This document shows positions 36,395-64,000 of a DNA stretch of 64,000 nt, piece after piece. The stretch is from Rostratula benghalensis (lineage: Eukaryota > Chordata > Aves > Charadriiformes > Rostratulidae). The notes below the pieces were generated by a model. The model did no database searches. It was given only the letters and a program-made list of their open reading frames with translations, and was not told the DNA's origin. The stretch is from NCBI GenBank assembly GCA_013399305.1, contig VXAI01000800.1, positions 1 through 64,000 of the forward strand. Direction: 5' to 3'. The position numbers and the translations under genes were made by a program. Position 1 is the first letter of the stretch. Each line of letters starts with the position of its first letter.

Positions 36395-37565
36395 CAGGGG
36401 AGCAGCTCATGTTTCCCTCAGTCCCAGTACCCGATATTCTGTGCGGCCCTGGAAAGAGAACAGTGGGTAAGGATTAGGTTCCACCCTGTGTCTCTTCTTT
36501 GCCCTTCAGTGAATCATTTCATCTCGGCACAAGGCTTTCCTCGCAGGACTCCTGTCCGGCTGAGCTACTGGGAATCACACCGAGCTCTTGCACTGGTGGG
36601 AAGCCCCCCAGGTCCTGCGTGGAACCCCTGCTGCAGTCCCTCCGCCTGACGGTGGTCCCTCCCAGCCCAGCAGCCGGCTGGGTCTATTTGCTGTGTCCCA
36701 GCACGAAGCAGGAAACCCAAGCCCTGCCCACACGGCTACGTCCCCTCTCCTCTTCCCACTGGGTTGTGGGGTTTTTTTCTCTCTTCCTACATCAATCTGG
36801 GCCATCACCTGCCCCAGCAGAGTCACACGTTCACACTCTCCTGGCTCCAGCAGCGTTTCCTGCTCCGCCGGGCCATGCTGTTGCTCAGCTTACACAAAAC
36901 ACACAACATCCTTCTGAGTTCCAACAACCCCAGGGGAGTCAGAATGAAAACCAAGTGTTCTATTAGACATCATTATCATTACAGATAGAGAGCATGTTGT
37001 CCTGGTTGCTCTCCAGAGGTGATTAGATACTCCCCTTTCCTTGGAAATACAGGCTGTCTGCAGAACACTTTGCTGTTAAAACAGAATTATCAGGACTGTT
37101 TTTCCTACCAAGCAGCTCTGTTGGGGGTGGTAATGCTAGAAGCTCTGTTGCAAGCTGTCCCTGATGGTATTTCTCGTCATGATATTTCTTAACCAGGCAA
37201 AGAGCCGGCCCCAGCGAGGGCTCCTGGGGTGCAGGATGCCACTGCACTGGTGGTGTGGCCTTGGGCCGGTTGTTTGCCTCTTGTTGCTGCTCTTTCTCCT
37301 CCCAGTCAGGGAGAGGGTCAGTCCTGCAGAGCAGGGCTTCTCGTCCCTATGTCTGTGTCCTTTGGCCCTGCTACTGGCAACCCAGAGTCTGGTTCTGATG
37401 GTCATCGTCTCCCAAACAGCATGTTGTTCATTTGGAGTCAAAGATCACCAGTGAGATGTGAGGTCAGAAGTGCCATTGGCAAGGACCCTCCTCCGGGAGA
37501 GTCCCTCAGCCTGTGACTTACTGGGTGGGTGATGCTTTTCAGTCCCCTCTGAAATAAATGTACTA

Positions 37566-37957
37566 CAGGCTGAGGGAGCTGGGTCTCTTGAGCTTGGAGA
37601 AGAGGAGACTGAGGGGTGACCTCATGAATGTTTCTAAATCTGGAAAGGGTGAGTGTCAGGAGGACGGAGCCAGGCTCTTCTCAGTGACAGGCAATGACAG
37701 GACAAGGGGCAATGGGTGCAAGCTGGAACACAGGAGGTTCCAGTTAAATATGAGGAAAAACTTCCCAGTGAGGGTGAGGGAGCACTGGAAGGGGCTGCCC
37801 AGAGAGGTGGTGGAGTCTCCTTCTCTGGAGACATTCAAACCCCACCTGGACACGTTCCTGTGTGACCTGCTCTGGGTGTTCCTGCTCTGGCAGGGGGATT
37901 GGACTGGATGAGCTTTCAAGGTCCCTTCCAATCCCTGAGATTCTGTGATTCTGTGAC
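37566..37957 (+). repeat. CR1 LINE 3' fragment
   Basis: A sense copy from aggctgagggagctgggtct to attctgtgattctgtga. It is nearly identical to the ends of the copies at 10612 and 19080. Confidence 0.92.
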
Positions 37958-39882
37958 TTCTAGGGCTTCAACACTAAGTTCAGCAAGCTTTGGGGCTGAC
38001 AGAGCTTGCAGTGTTTCCTGAAGGCCAGAGGCTTCGTATGCTCTGTCAGGGCTCACAGTGGTTCGGTCACAAGGACACCTGCTCCCCCAAAATCCTTTTC
38101 TCAGGCCCAGAGCGGTCAAATTCTCCTTCACCCAAAGAAAAGGAGGAGTTCGGAGCACGACGTGTGTCCCAGGGCCATTTAGGCTGCCATCAGAAGAACT
38201 TGTTTAAAGGTGCTGGCAGGAGCCTCTCCCATCAGCTCTCCCTTGTGCACTCCCCATCACCTCCGCTTTCCTGCTCCCAGACTTGAACCCTTTGCACTGA
38301 AGATTTTCCAGCCCAGGCGTGGGGCAGCGCCGGGGGCAGGGGTTTCATTTCCAGTGTTTGTAAGAGGCGCAGTGCGACTGTTTCACAAAGCGAGGTTGGC
38401 AACACAAGCTGCTTTCCCATAACACAGAGACGTTTTTCCTAACACTCCCTAACCAGTTCTGGCACCTCCAGGCCTTGGAGGGAGAACTGGGGTTTGGCAG
38501 TGGGCTCCCGACGGTTCAGGTTGGGGCATTTATCCCCTCCGGGAAGGCACCACGCATTTTTCCCAGTCCCTGCAAGGTTACTCCTTCCCATTGGTGTTTG
38601 AGCATCGCTGCTGACACCTCCAAAGAGGTGCTCTGAGCGGGGCAGGCTCAGACCGTACTGGGGAGATGCTGCTGCCACGGTCCCTAAAGGGGGGCACGAA
38701 GGCTCAGGGAGGTGCCTGGAAGGGAGGATGCCTCGCTCTTTCCCCTAGAGCTGGAAAAGTTGCCCTAAATTCTTACCTCTATGACCATTTTTCTAGTATC
38801 CCGGCTTGAGTCCTGCCCGCTGAGCGTGCGATACCCCAGGGGAGGTTTTCACACGTCTCAGACGTGTGTGTGCCCCAGGGCCTGGGGCAGTTTGGTGGTC
38901 GAGGTCTTTTCCCCCTGGTTTTGCCGTCCAAGACACTTGGCAATGTCCTTTATGTCCCCTGCTCCCCTTTTTAATAACCATAACTAGAGCTTCAGTCTGG
39001 TACATCTCCTTTTTGAAATATGTGCTGTAAAAGACATCTCTTGTATCGTCTAAACTGCAGCTGTAGCCGGACTGTAGTGTCTTAACCAGAAACAGGGATT
39101 TGGGGAATTGCCCTGTGGGACTGGAAACAGAAGGGCTCCGACCTCCCAGACTGACCGAGCTGTCCCTAACTGGGACCAGTAGGCACATCTTCCTCCTTGG
39201 AAAAGCCAGAAGGGGGAAGAGGGAAGGAGGGATCCCTGCGGGCTGGAGACCAGACTGTGGTGCCCAGGGGGGACGGAGCTTCCAGTCGGGCAGGGGGGGC
39301 TCCACCAGCCTTCCCCTCCCAGTGCACAGTGATGGGCTGCCCGGACGCCGATGGGCACAGGGCAGCTGGAGCTTGGCTGGTACTGAGGCTCTTCTGCTGT
39401 TTCCTGAGCCACGAGAAAGATCAAGATTTGTGCTGCCCAGAAAAGCTGGGAGATGTTTGGGATTTTTTTAATATTTTCTTTTGGCCAGGGAGAGGAGGCG
39501 ATGTCTCAAATTAAACTTGGAACAGAGATGCAAACAAGGTGATTTAAGGCATTTCCGCCGTGCTTCCAGGGGAGCTGCTGGAGGGCATCCAAACTGGGGA
39601 AGGGAACAGCCTGGGTTTATCAGCTGAATGGAGGTTTTTGCTGATGCTCCTGCTGCAGAGCACCCGAAGAGCTGAGTGACCCACATGCTGCCCCTTGGCT
39701 GTCACTGTCCTTGGCTGTTCCCTCCCAGCCATCACAGGAGGGAAACTGAGGCATGCCAAGGGGAAGCAGGATGCTGGGGCCACGTGGTTACCCAACAGCA
39801 GGAAGAGGAACATTATTTACATCTCCTCTCCCCTGTCTGATGCCCCTGGTGAGCTGCTTAGGGCCATTATTTGCTTGTCATA

Positions 39883-40425
39883 TAATCATAGAATAGAATC
39901 ATGGAATGGTGCGATTGGAAGGGACCTTAAAGATCATCCAGCTCCAACCCCCCACCTGTCCCTGGGCAGGGACACCTCCCACCAGCCCAAGTTGCTCCAA
40001 GCCCCATCCAGTCTGGCCTTGAACCCATCCAGGAATGGGGCAGCCACAGCTTCTTTGGGAAAACCATTCCAGGGTCCAGCACCCTCACAGCAAATAATTT
40101 CTTTTTAGAATCTAATCTGAGTCTCCCCTCTTTCAATTTGAAACCATTAACCGTTGTCCTGTTGCTACACTCCCTGACAAAGAGTCCTTCTCCAGGCTGA
40201 ACAACCCCAGCTCTCTCAGCCTCTCTTCATAGCAGAGGTGTCCCATCCCTCTGACCATCTTTGTGTCCCTCCTCTGGACCTATTCTAACAGTTCCATGTC
40301 CTTCCTGCACCGAGGGCCCCAAAGCTGGACACAGTGCTCCGTGTGGGGTCTCACAAGAGCAGAGTAGAAGGGTAGAAGGTCACTTCCCATGACCTGCTGT
40401 CCACACTTCTTCCAATGCACTTGGC
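39883..40425 (-). repeat. CR1 LINE 3' fragment
   Basis: An antisense copy starting at ataatcatagaatagaatcatgg. It covers the 3' UTR and extends to ctgctgtccacacttcttcc in the end of the coding part. Confidence 0.9.
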
Positions 40426-40659
40426 TTGCAGGTAGGAACTAGCAGGAGCTGGAGATACATTAGGTGGGAGGGTAATTAACCCTCCTCTCTTCACAAACGA
40501 GCGGTGGGATGAGCAGAGTAGAAGCATCCTTGGGCATGTGGTCCAGAAGCAGCTCTGCCCTGTGCTCCTCATTCACGTCTCCACACGAGGTGTGGGTCTG
40601 TCCCCACCCCGAGGGAGCCCCAGGGACCTTAGCCAGGCACTGCCTCCAGGAACTGCCAA

Positions 40660-41172
40660 TCACAGAATCTTTGAATCACAGACTGGCAGGGGTTGGAAGG
40701 GACTTCTAGAGATCGTCTCCTCCAACCCCCTGCCAGAGCAGGGTGACCAGAGCAGGTCCCACAGGAACGTCTCCAGGGGGGTTTTGAATGTCTCCAGAGA
40801 AGGGGACTCCACCACCTCCTTGAGCAGCCTCTGCCAGGGCTCTGCCATCCTTGCAGGAAAAGTTTTTCCTCATGTTCAGATGGAACTTCCCATATTCCAG
40901 CTTGTGTCCATTGCCCCCTGTCCTGTCACCAAGGTCCACTGAGAAGAGCTTGGCCCCATCCTCCTGACACTCACCCTTTTGCTATCGCTCAGCATTGATG
41001 AGATCCCCTCTCAGTCTGCTCTTCTCCAGCTGAACAGCTCCAGGTGCCTCAGCCTTTCCTCAGCAGAGAGATGCTCCAGTCCCTCAGGATCTTCGTAGAC
41101 CTCTGCTGTACTCCCTCCATCCCTGTCCTTCTTGAACTGGGGAGCCCCAAACTGGACACAGGGCTCCAGATG
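40660..41172 (-). repeat. CR1 LINE 3' fragment
   Basis: An antisense copy starting at atcacagaatctttgaatcac. It ends near the ccaaactggacacagggctcc block. It lies about 235 bases from the previous copy in the same orientation but is a different subfamily, so the two are separate insertions. Confidence 0.9.
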
Positions 41173-44100
41173 CCCCCACCCCACACACACACACCCACCC
41201 ACAGGGCAGAGGGGGACAAATGCTTCTGTTTGGGGATGGGAAGGGGACTGTCCTCCGAGCTGCTGCATGCCAGGTCTGGTCCCCAGGAGTCACCCAGAAT
41301 CTTGTGCTTTGTCCCAGGGTCCACCTCAGGAGCAGCCTGACTGGGCTTCCTGCGAGGACAGCTCTGTGAGGACATCCATGAGTGTGAGGACATCCCCCTC
41401 TGAGTGAGGGGCTGAGGATCTGTCAGGCTGGAAGGAGCAGAACTGTAGGCACTACCTCCCAGGCTCAGACTTGCTGGGGACTGTCCTTACAGCCCAGAGC
41501 CACTCTCTGACACCGCAGCTGGAGCCAAGGACCCTGCTCCAGCTCCTCCAGCCCTTCCTATGCCTTGCTTATAGTGGGACAGCAGGAAGGCCATGCTGGA
41601 CGGAGGGAGCAGCAGCGGTTGGTGCCGCTGGCGGGGATGTGCGGGCTGAGGCTGCCGCGGTGGCACCCAACTCCCTCTGTTGACTTAGGCTGAAGTTGCA
41701 CCCCGTGATGCAGCGGCGTCCCTGTCTCTGGTAATAAATAGCACCTTCCGTAAATGTCTTTTGCCCTTCCTAAACCGCAGCCCCGGCTGATTATTGCTGC
41801 TTTTGTAGCCCTCACAGAGCTGGTTTTATTTATAATTGCACCCCGCTGCTGTGTTCCTAACGCCTTTCCCTGCTGCGTCCCATGCGCTCCAGTGCTACAA
41901 AGCCACGTTTCTGTAGTAGCTGTTGTTGGTTTTAATCACTTGTTATTTGGGTGATATATTAATAGCAGTATCTCTGTGAGGCTTTTGAGTGTTTCCTCTT
42001 TCCAAAACAGTCGTGACAACAGGGGAGTGTTAGCCCTAATAAAATGTGGGGTTTGTTTGGCTCCCTCCTCCAGAGATGAGTCCAATTAAGTGGGCGCTCA
42101 GAGGAGAGCCTGTTTCACCCCATCCTGTCCCACCTCAGCCCCCAAACCTCCTGAACCTCTGATTAAAAGGCTTGAGACTCCTGCAGGAACAGGGGGGTGC
42201 TTGAAAGGTCCCACGTGGCTGGAGAGGTGTGAGTCTATAATTGCCCATGTGTAGACTGTAGAAGACTGTAATAATCCAAAATACACTTTGCAGATGTTTA
42301 CTTGCACCTCACCGTTCTCCTAAAACCCAAAGAACCTGTTACACCTTATTTCACGAGAGAAGGGCGATGGGGGAGGGTGGTTTGATGCTCTTGGGTGAGA
42401 ACCCACTGCTGAAGATAGGAACAAAAACGGAGCTGCCCCTTGCCTCCTGAGCAGGACTCCAGCTCCAAGCGTGGGGTGATGCTTTTTATTTTAGCCATTT
42501 ATATGGGGGTGGGGGTGTGNTGGGAAGGGGAGGAAACCCAGCCAAACTTGTCTGGAAGGGGTTTAAATGAAACATTTTGCTATCTGAGGCCGCTGCCTGT
42601 AGTTTCATTCAGAAGGGGACTGTGAATGGACTCCTGGGCCACTTCAAAAGGCCGTGGCAGTGTGTCCGCTGCAGTGCGGGTCATTCACGGACACGACAGG
42701 AGATGCGAAAACATCTGCTGGGTGCATGCCTGCTCCTTTCAGTGCAGTTACTCCCCTTGCTAATAATTGTCTGTGTTCTGTCATCTAGAAAGGGACTTTG
42801 TGTGCCTCCCAGGTATTCTAATGCTAATTTGTTTAGTTAAAAAGGAGAAGAGGCTAAACAGATGTGAACCATTTGGTTAGGTTGTAGTTCATTTGTTAGG
42901 AAGTGCAAAGGATTCTTGGCAGGATATTAAATATTACCTTGGCTGCTCACAAACACTTCATATTTCAAGAGAGGAAGGGAGGTAGGGACTGCACTCCATA
43001 AATCAGCCTTTTCAAAGAGACAGAAAAAGGCAAACATTTGATAAATCTGTGTCATTATACTTAGAGATCAAAGGGGGGTTTACATATGTATTTATGCAAC
43101 TGGCAACCTAGGAGACAATAATAACAAACATAGATCTCTGACAGCTTTACAAAAATAAAAATTAGCTGGTTCTAATCTGTAATTATCTGGGAAATGTGTG
43201 AGGTAGGATGTTGCTAGCAGCGGGGCTTTAACTTGCTAAGGTTGAGACGGTGAGCGAATGGTAAGTCATTCATAAACCCATTCGGAAGTTCCTCGGGCAG
43301 GAGATTGCCCAAGGCACCGGTGGTGGCCAGGCAAGCCCATGGCCTGGGCAGACCTGATTTGCCACATCGACCCCAAAACAGGCAGGATGTAGTGGTCAGA
43401 ACCAAAGGTCACTGGAGAAAGCCGATGTACTAAGTGCCTTTATGATCTTGTGGCAGATGATCTGCCAGGAATCCACCAAAAGGATCCCTGAAGACAGGAA
43501 GACTTCCATCTCCTGCTTGCCATTAAGGCACGGATCCGTGTCTGAGAACTTCTGTAGCCCATCACACCTCTCTGTTGGCTTGGATTAGCCCCACTGCTAT
43601 TCCCAAATCAGGCTGACTCATTCTGTCCAGCTCCATCAGTACACCACTGGAGACAAAGACTCAGGTGAGTCAGGGAAGAAGCTTGAAAAGACCTCAGAAG
43701 AGGTTTTCAAGCAGCAGGAATAACATGAGGAGGAACGGGTCTGCAGTGGGAATTGCTGTATTCCAGGACAGAATTTAGCAGAGGAATTGAAATCTCTTCA
43801 GAAGCAGCAAGGGCCATTGCTTCCCTCAAAAAACAAGGAGAAATCCAGTTGTGTGAAAATAATTCCATGGACAAAGCAATGCAGCCATAGAAATTGGAGA
43901 AGGAGAAGTAGCATTATGTCATCTTGCCTTTCCTTCTGGCCCGTCACTGAGCTGATTTCCTATTCTCTTGTGCTGTTTGAAAATGACTTCAGCAACTTGG
44001 TTTCTGCTTGTTCCCATGGGAAACTTCCACAGTCTATAGATTTCTCTGGTAGGAAACTCTTCTTGACAGTCAGACTATATTTTCCTTTACTCAATTCCAT

Positions 44101-46987
44101 CACATCACTCCTACTTACGCCTCCTTGGAGCACCCTAAACGCTCTTCTCCATTGAAGTCGGTGGAGTTATGCGAGCAGTAAATTTGGCCCGTGGCACTTG
44201 GAGAAATAGATATTAAAACCCTGGGGACAAATTAGGGGGCGAGGGGAGGGGAGGGGAGCGGGGGAAAGGAAATGGTTTCAGGTTGAGAGAAACAAGATCT
44301 CCTCTTACATCTGCAAAGCGGTGCTGCCCCGGCGGGAGCGCGCCTGGGACTCGGCAGCAAAACACTGTGAGAGGTGACGATGTCCCTGGGGTGTCCCCGG
44401 GTGCTGGTTACGAGGGCACATCTGAAGGCCTGAGGGCAGTACGTGGCACTTGGGGTGTTGTGCAGAAGGATGGCGTGAAGCCCTGGGCACTCTTCTTTCC
44501 AGTGGCTGACCTGGTTTGGGTCCTGGTGATGCTACATGTGGTCACCCCACTCCCTTTCACCCCCAGGGTGGTCCAGCCCCAGCATTTGACAGTGGTCACT
44601 GGCTGCTGGTCCAGCCATCCTGACCCCACCCCCCCACAAGCTGTGCCTCTGTGGGTTAATACCAACACATGCATTTTTCAGGGCAAAATCCCAAGTGCCC
44701 CAGGCCCTTTCCCCAGCTCTTACTGTCGTGACATTAGTAGGAGTCCAGCAGAGGTGAGCAGCGATGGAGCTGCTGTGGTGCCAGAGGAGAGGCGGCTGCT
44801 GACTGACACACAAGGTTTAGACATTGGCAATCTCAGCTCCTCTCTGCTCCAAAATAGCCACAGGCCACCAGCCCACAGCAAAGGACATGCATGGCAGAGA
44901 GGAAAAGAGAGACTAAGGACTTCTCAGGCTGGAAGAGGTGGGACAAAATTATGCAAGGTCTTTCTTCCTGGAACCCTGCAAAAGAGCAAGGTCTGGACCC
45001 ATGACTGAGGTCTGAGGAACATGTGAGGAACTGCAGAGCACTGCAAAAAGACCATTAAGGAGAAAAACCTCTTATAGATGCATATGTATGGAAGAGAACA
45101 TGTGACAGCCTGCAAAAGCCTCAAACCAAAGCCCTACATCTCTGTGTGGTAGGTGCTTTATGTTCCCAGAAAGGAGGTGGTGTTGGCTGGTCACCTCCTC
45201 TCTGGCCAGGTCACTGTCACTCCAGGCTTACGCACTTCAGAATGTCATATTTTCCTGTGAACACACTCTTAATTGTCATTATGAAATAGTAAATGGCTTC
45301 TCCAAACAGAACAAGAACCACGTCAGGGAAACAGCATCCTGTCTGGATTGGGACCAAGAGCACCCTGCCTTGATTTTGGGTCCCAGCTCCTCTTTATCAC
45401 CCCAGCAGGACTGACCCCTGCAGATGTTTGAAGAGCTGTGCATGCCCTGCCACCGACACACAAGCCTTGATGCTTCATCAAAAAAGAAAGAAGATGCTGA
45501 GCATTTCAGACCTGGCCAGTTCAGTGGCGGGAAAATAATGTGTGCTATAAGGACATGTGGATTTTTTAGTTGGGAAGAGATAAAGCAAACGAGGTGGAAC
45601 TCAACAGCAGGCCAGCAGGGTGGGATCAGTTCTGGGAGGTGCTGCTTTGGGTAAGACTCAGAGAAGATGCTGGAAAGCACATGGCTGCAGCTGCAAGACA
45701 CATGGCCCGGGAAGGACCATCCAGGGTGGATGCCAGCAAGGTGATCCCGCAGCCCCGACTCTTACTCTGTCCCTGCAGGGTGAGTTTGATCATCTTGGCT
45801 GGAAGGTGTGCTGGGTCCTCTGCTGTCTGCCCTGGTTTAACAAGGGTGCTTTGCAGAGCTGGGCACCCTCCAGCCTGTCTCAGTGGGGCTCTGCTAAGTG
45901 CCACCAGGACCCCGTGTCAGGAGATGCACCTTCCCAGTGCCAGATCTGTAATAAATCAGTCATCAAGAAATGGGAGCCAGAGACCGTGCTGATGCAGCTC
46001 AATTAGTTTATTGATTGACCAGCCAGCAAGACAGCAGCTCTTATGATTAAAGGGCTCTGCAGCAACAGCATGGAGCAAGCCATGGAGTTTCTCTTTGCAC
46101 CCATTTCTTGGCCAGTTTCTTCACGACGTAGCCCTCCATTACCCTCATCGGTGGGGCATAACAGTGCTCCTGCCACTACTGCTGCCCGTGGGACATCAAA
46201 CAAATCGCAGGAGCCAAGAGCAAGCCTTGTTGGAGCCTTGCTCTCGAGGTGGCCACAGGTACGGAGGAGACCTGTGTCCCACCAAGCAGACATGCAGGCT
46301 CCAGCTGGAGTCGGTGGGTCATCCTGGAGGACAGAGTCACCACTGGTTCCCAACTGATGTCTCCAAAGCTGTCCCCCACCCCTCCAGGGAGGGATTGGAC
46401 TAAGAGGCCTCAGCCCTCCTCCTGACCCACCTTTGCTCGGATGCTGTTTCTGATCCCGTTTGCCATTGGGAGGGAAAAACCTCCTGACGTCCAACTTCTG
46501 AAGATAAAATTACAAGTAAAACCTATCTTGGGGCTATTTTTCTTTAAAAAGCCCATCCAACTTTTACAAGCTACAGCTGACATATATTAAGGGCTTAAAC
46601 CAAACTTTCTGTGACATTTTGTTGATGTTATCCTGGCTGGTGCTGGAGGACGTAAGGAACAAGGAGAATTATTCCATCTGAAGGGTTTTCCTCTTACCTC
46701 ATGGGCGTAGGAATGTGCCACGGAGCAACCTCTGCGCTCAAGGAGCAGGTTTTCTGGTTGGAATGGTAAAAAACCACCAAGCACAGAGGTGAGTAAATCT
46801 GGGTGCAGGAGAGGCAGCCTGTGTCACCTGTGGAGCGATGGCTGCCCGCAGCTGTGACTCACACATCGCCTGCAAGTCTCCTCTCTGTAGTTCTCTCCAC
46901 AATTACCGGCCTGGCCCAGCTGGCAGAGGGAAACTAGAAGGCAATTCCTCCTGCCACCACGTCTGGTCCATGCTTGGTTTGCACCAC

Positions 46988-47092
46988 AGAACTGAGAATG
47001 ACACGGGGTGGGAAGCGACCTCTGGAGATCGTCCAGTCCAGCCCTCCTGCCAGAGCAGGTCCACCCAGAGCAGGTCCCACAGGAACATGTCC
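46988..47092 (-). repeat. CR1 LINE 3' fragment, very short
   Basis: About 100 bases of antisense CR1: gaagcgacctctggagatcg, then caggtcccacaggaac. It is diverged and 5' truncated. Confidence 0.8.
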
Positions 47093-48899
47093 CTTCACGC
47101 TACAGAGAGCCCAGCGGTGCCATCTATTTGATCCCACAGCAGAGAAAAGCTTTGGCATTGTTTGCAGTTTGACTCTGTGGCTGAAGCACAAAAGATCTCC
47201 TCTCATCATCCCCAAATCCGCTTTGCAAATCCCAGGAAGGACAGGGAGCAGCGGCACTGGTGCTGATGGGGGTTTGGGTATGAGGTGGCCCAAGCACCCA
47301 AACCTGAGCTCTCAGCTCTGTGTTAGCCCACCGAGCAGCTTTTGGAGAAGCCATACACCTCTCAGGGCCTTCTTTCCCCTCTTCAAACTGCCTGGTTTAA
47401 TTGGTTCATGAAGTCCAGTGTGCAGTTTGGGATTGTTTAACAGGACCTCGCAGCACAGCCGCTGTGATCGGAACAATTCGCTTTCGCAGGGCAGGATGTC
47501 GTGAGCTGGTGTAAAGCTGGTATGTGAAGAAGTCAGTGTCACGCTGTCACTTCTGACACACAAGAGAATCAAGGCTATTGATGGGGAAAAGATTTGCCTT
47601 TTGTTTGGCAGCAAAAGTTAAAAATAAAAGGCTCCGGCAAAAGCCAGCTCTGCCCTTACAGCGGTGCTCTGAAAACAGGCTAATTCAGTACGGGGTTTTC
47701 TGCAGCTTTTAATAATAACACGGTAGAAAAGCTGCACACGTGCATGGGAGCTGCTCAGTTACATTCCTGCTGGGTGAATGTAAGAACTCAGGCGCTTCTA
47801 CGGAGTGTGTGAAGTCCCCACCGGCTCCTTGGAAAGCACCAGTCCTGGAGAAGAGGGTCCCAGGGCGGATGGTGTCATGGGAAGGGTCTCCTCGGCCCAA
47901 CACTCTGAACTGGGCTGTCCCAGGCTGTTGTGTTTTACTCCCGATGTGTGGACGGTGACAGGTCTCACCAGGCATTTGTACCAGCAGGGACTTCCGAAAA
48001 TACGTGGCTCATCCACATGGAAGGTGTGGCTCATCAAAAAGCCAATGCACATCAAAAGAATAGATAAATCTGAATACTTTGGGAAGGAGGAAGAGGAAAT
48101 GGCTGAGATGTCCCCAGCACAGTGATGTCCCAGTGCCTGACCCCCAGCTGCAGCTGGGGGGGGGGACAGGGAGTAGGAAAACCCAGCCTGGCTGGGGGCA
48201 GGCAGGAGAATGTGGGATTTCTCACTTCTCTCTCTGTCCTGCAGCCTCCAGAGGAGGGACGTGGCCATCACACCGGGGGGTGCAGCTGGAAACTCTCTGG
48301 GGACATGCCTGCTGGGTGGGAAGGTTGGGTTGCCGTGCTCCAAATCTGCCCGAGACACTAAAGGAGCCGAGGGAAACGTGGATTGACAAGTCTAATCCGG
48401 AATTGCATTATCTTGTCTTACGGTCCTCTTTTGTGTCTGTACAGCAAATAGACCTCTGAACCCCTGTCTTTAGCCCAGCAATTTAAGTTAGTATTTCATC
48501 ATTAAATCTTGTTTAGGGATAAAGCCGAGTGTGTTTAACATTCTTGAGTGGGAGCCCTGGGGGACGGACAGCACAGGGGGTGCCTCAGGCAGAGGCTGCA
48601 GGAGCCAGGGTGCTCCCCGGGTGAATCGGGGGCCTGGCTCCCCCGGGGTGGGGAGACGTGTCCCCGTTGGCAAACATTGGCCAGCGTGTCTGAGAGCCCA
48701 GCCACAAGCCCTAACTGAAAATCCTCTCAGATGTCCTTTTCTTTGGGGTTTTACAGCACTAGATGATGGCGGAGACTCTGATTCTCATCCACGGCCGGAA
48801 CAGCTTTGAGGGATGCACTTGGTTTAGGCAGAATTTACACTTTAATGAAATCTGGTTTAATATAATATATTGGACAATGTTGGATCAATGTGCTGGGAA

Positions 48900-49337
48900 T
48901 GGGGGGACAAGGACCCAGAGGAGGCCATGAAGATGGTTCAGGAGCTGGAGCACCTCTGCTGGGAGGACAGGCTGAGAGAGTTGTGGGGGTTCAGCCTGGA
49001 GAAGGCGCCAGGGAGACCTTGGAGCCCCTTCCAGTCGCTCAGGGGGCTGCAGGAGAGATGGGGAGGGGCTCTTGATCAGGGAGGGGAGCCATAGGACGAG
49101 GAGGAAGGGTTTGACAATGACCGGGAGGAGACTGAAATTAGGAAAAATTCTTTACTCTGAGGGTGGTGAGAGCCTGGCCCAGGTTGCCCAGAGAAGCTGT
49201 GGCTGCCCCATCCCTGGAGGGGTTCAAGGCCAGGTTGGAGGGGGCTTGGAGCAACCTGGTGTGGTGGGAGGTGTCCCTGCCCAGGGCAGGGGGTGGCACT
49301 GGAGGGGTCCCTTCCAACTCTAAACAGTCTATGATAA
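48900..49337 (+). repeat. CR1 LINE 3' fragment abutting the HS3ST3B1 promoter
   Basis: A sense copy from gggggacaaggacccagag through ggttgcccagagaagctgtg to ttccaactctaaacagtctatgat. Its 3' end lies only about 100 bases before the GC-box cluster at 49434 and 380 bases before the HS3ST3B1 start codon. Confidence 0.9.

Positions 49338-64000
<14,663 letters not shown>

Larger units (their letters stand above)
34436..48899. other. COX10-HS3ST3B1 intergenic stretch
   Basis: No supported gene. It contains five CR1 copies and one minisatellite listed separately, and a single undetermined base at 42520. The parts 36400-37560, 37960-39880, 41175-46985 and 47092-48899 hold no recognisable element. The longest open frame in them (44283-45008, plus) starts at TTG and shows no known domain. 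Confidence 0.7.

Noticed and set aside
36203..36649. Open frames across the minisatellite and N run
   Set aside because: Translation of a tandem repeat with undetermined bases; no independent evidence of coding.
44283..45008. 241-codon open frame on the plus strand, the longest in the intergenic part
   Set aside because: It starts at TTG and has no methionine codon, recognised domain or splice context; such a length is possible by chance in GC-moderate DNA.

Overview
This is a vertebrate nuclear window, almost certainly from a bird. About twenty copies of the CR1 LINE are scattered over the first 49 kb. They show the usual 5' truncation and CR1-type 3' ends of short ATTCTRTG-like repeats. 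Two spliced genes in the COX10 then HS3ST3B1 order are present, the order known from human 17p12. Most of the window is intron or intergenic DNA, and only about 2.1 kb can be supported as protein-coding.

Layout. Positions 1-1060 (minus strand) hold the 5' part of a TOPORS-like RING-finger gene. It runs off the left edge and has a plausible upstream splice acceptor, a TATA-like box and a cluster of CRE-like sites between about 1146 and 1631. The next recognisable exon is the penultimate coding exon of COX10 (17223-17455, plus strand), followed by a 14.4 kb intron and the last COX10 exon (31874-32316). No earlier COX10 exon was found between the left edge and 17222. The TOPORS-like gene therefore probably lies antisense inside a COX10 intron. 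A COX10 3'UTR and about 15 kb of CR1-rich intergenic DNA follow, including a minisatellite interrupted by an assembly gap. Then comes a CpG-rich promoter and the first coding exon of HS3ST3B1 (49717-50099, plus strand). Positions 50100-64000 are the start of its first intron, in which I see no CR1 copy.

Roles. COX10 is the mitochondrial heme O synthase that farnesylates heme b for cytochrome c oxidase. HS3ST3B1 is a Golgi heparan sulfate 3-O-sulfotransferase. The TOPORS-like protein is a predicted E3 ligase of a family that I believe is expanded in birds; that rests on memory. The three do not form one pathway, and their closeness reflects synteny and an insertion.

Nothing here is a prokaryote-style system. 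The most unusual items are the nested TOPORS-like gene with a shortened RING loop and CRE/TATA promoter, a tRNA-Glu-like sequence joined directly to a CR1 tail (a possible SINE), the abrupt loss of CR1 at the HS3ST3B1 promoter, and an out-of-frame uORF that overlaps the HS3ST3B1 start codon.
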